Part shown: in pieces, positions 36,884 through 39,816 of the stretch | Layout of the letters: every line of letters starts with the position of its first letter | Numbering within the stretch: the stretch's first letter is position 1 | Assembly (NCBI GenBank): GCA_018302705.1 | Contig: JAGVZI010000008.1 | Span: 1 to 39,816, forward strand | Direction of reading: 5' to 3' | Length of the DNA: 39,816 nucleotides | Source: Candidatus Woesearchaeota archaeon | GTDB lineage: Archaea > Nanobdellota > Nanobdellia > SCGC-AAA011-G17 > ARS1403 | Made by a program: the position numbers and the translations under genes | The notes under the pieces: model-generated | Databases searched by the model: none | Seen by the model: the letters and a program-made list of their open reading frames with translations, nothing else | Told to the model about the DNA's origin: nothing

Positions 36884-39675
36884 AAGCCTATCTCAAATTC
36901 TTCTTCTTTTATTTTTTCTTTTGAATAATATTTGTGCTTCTTTTCTAATTTGTTTTCAATTTGTATCGTAGCTGCATTAACCTTTTCCATCAACTCCTCT
37001 TTGAATTTTTTTAAGAAATCCCCTTTTGTTGCGACGTATAATCTTATCTTGTCTTCTTTTTTCAGCTTTGCCTTTTTTCTTAATTCCTGAATTCTTCTTG
37101 TTAATTCCCGGAAATATCCTTCCTCTTCAAGTTCCTCTGTCATTTTTGTATCGAGGTCAACAGAATTTTTTCCTGTTTTGAATGTTACTTGCTTTACATT
37201 AGTCTGCCTTTTTATAACATCCTTAAACTGCTCTAAAGGCTTTGGATTCTCGTTACTGATTAATACATTCGGTAATGGCCATCTTACTCCAATTTTCGCT
37301 TTGTCTCTCTGAGCTAAAACTTCCTGGACTATTTCTTTAACAGCTTTCATATAGACTTCTAAGTCCTTGTTTATTAGTTTTTTATTTGGTTCCGGCCAGT
37401 CTTCTAAAAATATAGACCCCTTTTTCCCGCCTAAGTTTTGATATAATTTTTCTGCAATGAATGGAAGGAAAGGCGCCAATAATTTTATCCCTTCCAAGAA
37501 TGAATTATGTAGAACTGCCTGAACCTTTTTATCTTCTAATTCCTCCCTGATTAATTGCCCGTAGGTCCTTGACAAATCATCTATTAGGAACTGCTTTATC
37601 TCCTGTATTGCCTGTTGTGGCTGTAATTTTTCCAGATACTTTGTTACATTTTCTTTTGCAGATTCCCTTTTTGAAATAATCCAAAGGGAGGCTACATCAT
37701 TTGCTTCTTCTTTTTGATGCTTTGAATAAAGTTTTACATAGTTTCCGAGATTCCAGATAACATCCAAATCTCTTTTAGCTTCCCTTGCTACCCCATATCC
37801 AAAATTCAGGTTGACAGAAGGATTTTGAAACGAATAAAGCCAGCGCATTACATCTGCCCCCATCTTTTCAACAGCATCATCAAACCAGATTGCGTTTCCA
37901 GCTGACTTGTGCATTGGCTTCCCTTTTTCATCATGAACTTTTTCATACAGGAAAACAGATTTGTATGGAGAGATATTTTTCAATGTGGTGGACATAAACA
38001 GCATGGAGTAAAACCACAACCTTATCTGCTCCCTCATCTCTGTTACGAAGTGCGCTGGAAACCATCTCCCCCAATATTTTTTATCTTGCAAATAGTTTAG
38101 CGTCGAGAATGGAACTATCCCAGCATCTAGCCAGCAATCACCAACGTCTAAAATTCTGGAAACCTCTCTTTTGCATTTTGGACAATTTATCTTGATTTCA
38201 TCTACCCAAGGCTTGTGTAATTCTGGAAGAGAATCAACCTTTTTGGGATCTGCTGAAAGTTTTTTTAACTCTTCTTTAGAGCCAATAATTTCTGTGTGAC
38301 CGCAACTACATTCGTAAAACGGCAAGGGCAGGCCCCAATACCTTCTTCTTGAAATATTCCAATCCTGCATATTATCCAGCCAGTCCTGCATTAATTTCCC
38401 TCCATGCTCGGGCTGCCAGAAGACTTCCTTTGCATTTCTCTTCATCGAGGACCTTATCTCATCCGAGGAAATGAACCATTCAGAAACCAAACGAAAAACC
38501 AATTCTTCTTTGCACCTCCAACAATGAGGATAGCGATGCCTATAATTTTCAGTCTTGTATAAAAAATTATTTTTCTCAAGATCTTCAACAACCAACTTGT
38601 GAATTTTCTTGACATTTTTTCCTGTGAGCCAATCGAAACCTTCCATATAGTCCCCATTTTCATCTATTGGAGAGATTTCTGGGAGGTTTTCTTTTTTTGC
38701 CAATTCATTATCTTCTGCTCCACACCCCGGAGCTATATGAACTATTCCTGTTCCCTCATCGTCGCCAACTTCTTTCCATGCAACCACTTTATGCTTTATA
38801 TTTTTTACAACAGGAAGGTAATCAAAAGGCCCTGTATATTCCAAGCCAATTAATTTATTTCCTTTTATTCTTTCCAGGATTTTGTAATTGCCACCAAGAA
38901 CTTTTTCCGCAACTTTTTCTGCGAGATAATAAATACTCCCGGATTGCTCTGCTTTCACATACATTAATCCTGGGTTGACAGCTGCTGCTACATTAGCACA
39001 AAAAGTCCAACTAGTTGTACTCCATATTAATAAGTATTGATTCTTTGTATTCTTTATCGGAACTTTAAAATAAACAGCCTCATGTGTTTTTTCTTCGTAA
39101 GTATCTACTAGTTCGTGCTGGGCTAGAGAAGTCCCGCAGCGCAAGCACCAAGGCATGACTTTTGTTCCCTTATACAACCAGCCTTTATTATGACACTCTT
39201 TCAAGAAATGCCAGATATGCTCTATATTGTAATCATCCATTGTGTAATAAGAATTATTCCAGTCCATCCACTGGCCTAGTTTTATTGATTGTTCTGTCTG
39301 AATTTTAGAATATTTTTCAACTCTTTTTCTGCATGCTTTCGAGAATTTTTCCAGGCCGTACTCTTCAATCTCTTTTTTGGAATTTAAACCCAGATCTTTT
39401 TCTACTTCAACTTCCACCCAGAGGCCTTGACAGTCAAAACCATTCTGATACCGCTGGTCAAAACCTTGCATTGCCTTGAATCTCTGGAATATATCCTTGT
39501 AAGTCCTGCCCCATGCATGATGCACTCCCATCGGATTATTTGCAGTTATTGGGCCGTCTATAAAGGAAAAGCGTTTATTGCCATTATTCTTCTTCCTGAG
39601 CTTCTCAAACACCTTGTGTTTTTCCCAGAAATTTAGTATCTCTTTTTCCACTTCTTGCGGGTTGTACATCATCAC
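36880..39675 (-). CDS. ileS: Isoleucyl-tRNA synthetase
   Basis: This 931-residue class I enzyme charges tRNA-Ile, one of whose genes (GAU) is in this window. The HIGH-type motif reads MGVHHAWGRTYKDIFQRFK (near residue 50), and the editing domain has DDEGTGIVHIAPGCGAED. The family sequence DWNISRRRYWGLPLPFYEC is present. The KMSKS motif reads KPMHKSAGN, with H replacing S. Cysteine pairs CLRC, CWRC, CSCG and CPKC suggest several zinc sites. The three opening methionines leave the exact start open by two codons. Confidence 0.95.
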   Translation of the reverse strand: MMMYNPQEVEKEILNFWEKHKVFEKLRKKNNGNKRFSFIDGPITANNPMGVHHAWGRTYKDIFQRFKAMQGFDQRYQNGFDCQGLWVEVEVEKDLGLNSKKEIEEYGLEKFSKACRKRVEKYSKIQTEQSIKLGQWMDWNNSYYTMDDYNIEHIWHFLKECHNKGWLYKGTKVMPWCLRCGTSLAQHELVDTYEEKTHEAVYFKVPIKNTKNQYLLIWSTTSWTFCANVAAAVNPGLMYVKAEQSGSIYYLAEKVAEKVLGGNYKILERIKGNKLIGLEYTGPFDYLPVVKNIKHKVVAWKEVGDDEGTGIVHIAPGCGAEDNELAKKENLPEISPIDENGDYMEGFDWLTGKNVKKIHKLVVEDLEKNNFLYKTENYRHRYPHCWRCKEELVFRLVSEWFISSDEIRSSMKRNAKEVFWQPEHGGKLMQDWLDNMQDWNISRRRYWGLPLPFYECSCGHTEIIGSKEELKKLSADPKKVDSLPELHKPWVDEIKINCPKCKREVSRILDVGDCWLDAGIVPFSTLNYLQDKKYWGRWFPAHFVTEMREQIRLWFYSMLFMSTTLKNISPYKSVFLYEKVHDEKGKPMHKSAGNAIWFDDAVEKMGADVMRWLYSFQNPSVNLNFGYGVAREAKRDLDVIWNLGNYVKLYSKHQKEEANDVASLWIISKRESAKENVTKYLEKLQPQQAIQEIKQFLIDDLSRTYGQLIREELEDKKVQAVLHNSFLEGIKLLAPFLPFIAEKLYQNLGGKKGSIFLEDWPEPNKKLINKDLEVYMKAVKEIVQEVLAQRDKAKIGVRWPLPNVLISNENPKPLEQFKDVIKRQTNVKQVTFKTGKNSVDLDTKMTEELEEEGYFRELTRRIQELRKKAKLKKEDKIRLYVATKGDFLKKFKEELMEKVNAATIQIENKLEKKHKYYSKEKIKEEEFEIGF

Positions 39676-39731
39676 TATCTGTTTAATGCAAATTTAAAAA
39701 GGTTTTCATGCAGAATATAATGTGTGATAAA

Positions 39732-39745
39732 GTGACATATGTCAC
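39732..39745. promoter_or_regulatory. 14-bp perfect palindrome upstream of ileS
   Basis: GTGACATATGTCAC is a perfect palindrome 57 bp ahead of the ileS start. It may be an operator for ileS or for whatever lies beyond the right edge. No regulator is known from the window. Confidence 0.4.
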
Positions 39746-39783
39746 CCCCTAAAATATTTCCTCAAAATATTTTTTAGCGGGGG
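39745..39783. repeat. Imperfect inverted repeat near the right edge
   Basis: CCCCCTAAAATATTT (39745-39759) can pair with AAATATTTTTTAGCGGGGG (39765-39783) with two small interruptions and a short loop. It may be a terminator-like stem, or chance pairing between an AT-rich promoter and the GC-rich start of a following RNA gene. Confidence 0.4.
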
Positions 39784-39816
39784 TTAGTTCAGACAAACTA
39801 GTGTGGGGCCTGAAGT
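39778..39816 (+). other. Possible 5' part of another tRNA gene, cut by the right edge
   Basis: TAGTTCAG (39785-39792) resembles bases 8-15 of many tRNAs, and GGGGC followed by CTGAAG near the edge looks like an anticodon arm with GAA (Phe). The D-arm between them does not close as written, as in the other interrupted tRNA genes here. The evidence is weak because the gene is cut. Confidence 0.25.

Noticed and set aside
1-39816. CRISPR array or cas genes
   Set aside because: No regularly spaced repeats and no Cas-like proteins were seen anywhere in the window.

Overview
The window is a gene-dense, AT-rich archaeal segment. Archaeal features include the archaeal order of ribosomal proteins, eukaryote-type factors (aIF1, aIF1A, aIF2beta, aIF6, NMD3, TBP, MCM, topoisomerase VI, Rpp29, prefoldin), TATA-box promoters and intron-bearing tRNAs. 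The small spacing, the fused primase (catalytic subunit plus the Fe-S domain of the large subunit), the absence of adk and cmk from the ribosomal cluster and the bacterial-type MetRS point to a reduced DPANN archaeon (Woesearchaeota/Pacearchaeota-like). That placement is an inference and was not tested by phylogeny.

Layout. Positions 1-2358 hold a gene cut by the left edge, the fused primase and prefoldin alpha. An IS5-like insertion sequence (2404-3297) with a perfect 9-bp target duplication sits in the last codons of the aIF6 gene and has rewritten its C-terminus. From 18564 down to 3285 runs the S10/spc superoperon on the minus strand (uL3 to eL14, with SUI1, Rpp29, SecY and a YidC-like membrane protein), ending in aIF6. 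One unrecognised gene (16113-16463) is embedded between uL23 and uL2. Positions 18565-23213 form an accessory stretch: an AbiE-type toxin-antitoxin pair with an inverted-repeat operator, a VanZ-like protein, a zinc-ribbon protein, small unknown proteins and an M14-type metallohydrolase. A second toxin-antitoxin pair (DUF4258-like toxin plus zinc-finger/AbrB antitoxin, 23330-24012) lies between two near-identical 30-bp repeats beside a tRNA cluster.

The most striking content is the five tRNA genes. Gln(CUG), Val(CAC) and Gly(CCC) form one tandem cluster. Asn(GUU) and Ile(GAU) form the other. All five are interrupted and, as I fold them, they carry ten introns: one each in Gln, Val and Gly, three in Ile and four in Asn. 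Nearly all fit a bulge-helix-bulge (BHB) pattern of a 4-bp helix between two 3-nt bulges with a cut after the second bulge base. Removing them gives normal cloverleaves. Introns are as short as 14 nt and exons as short as 6 nt, and genes within each cluster are 2 nt apart.

The right part holds a metG operon and then a long minus-strand information-processing region: Top6A/B, KH protein, aIF1A, NMD3, DUF424, aIF2beta, an RPA-like OB protein, MCM, TBP and IleRS. Translation, replication and transcription-initiation genes are therefore packed together, with toxin-antitoxin modules, an IS and intron-rich tRNAs as the mobile or unusual layer.
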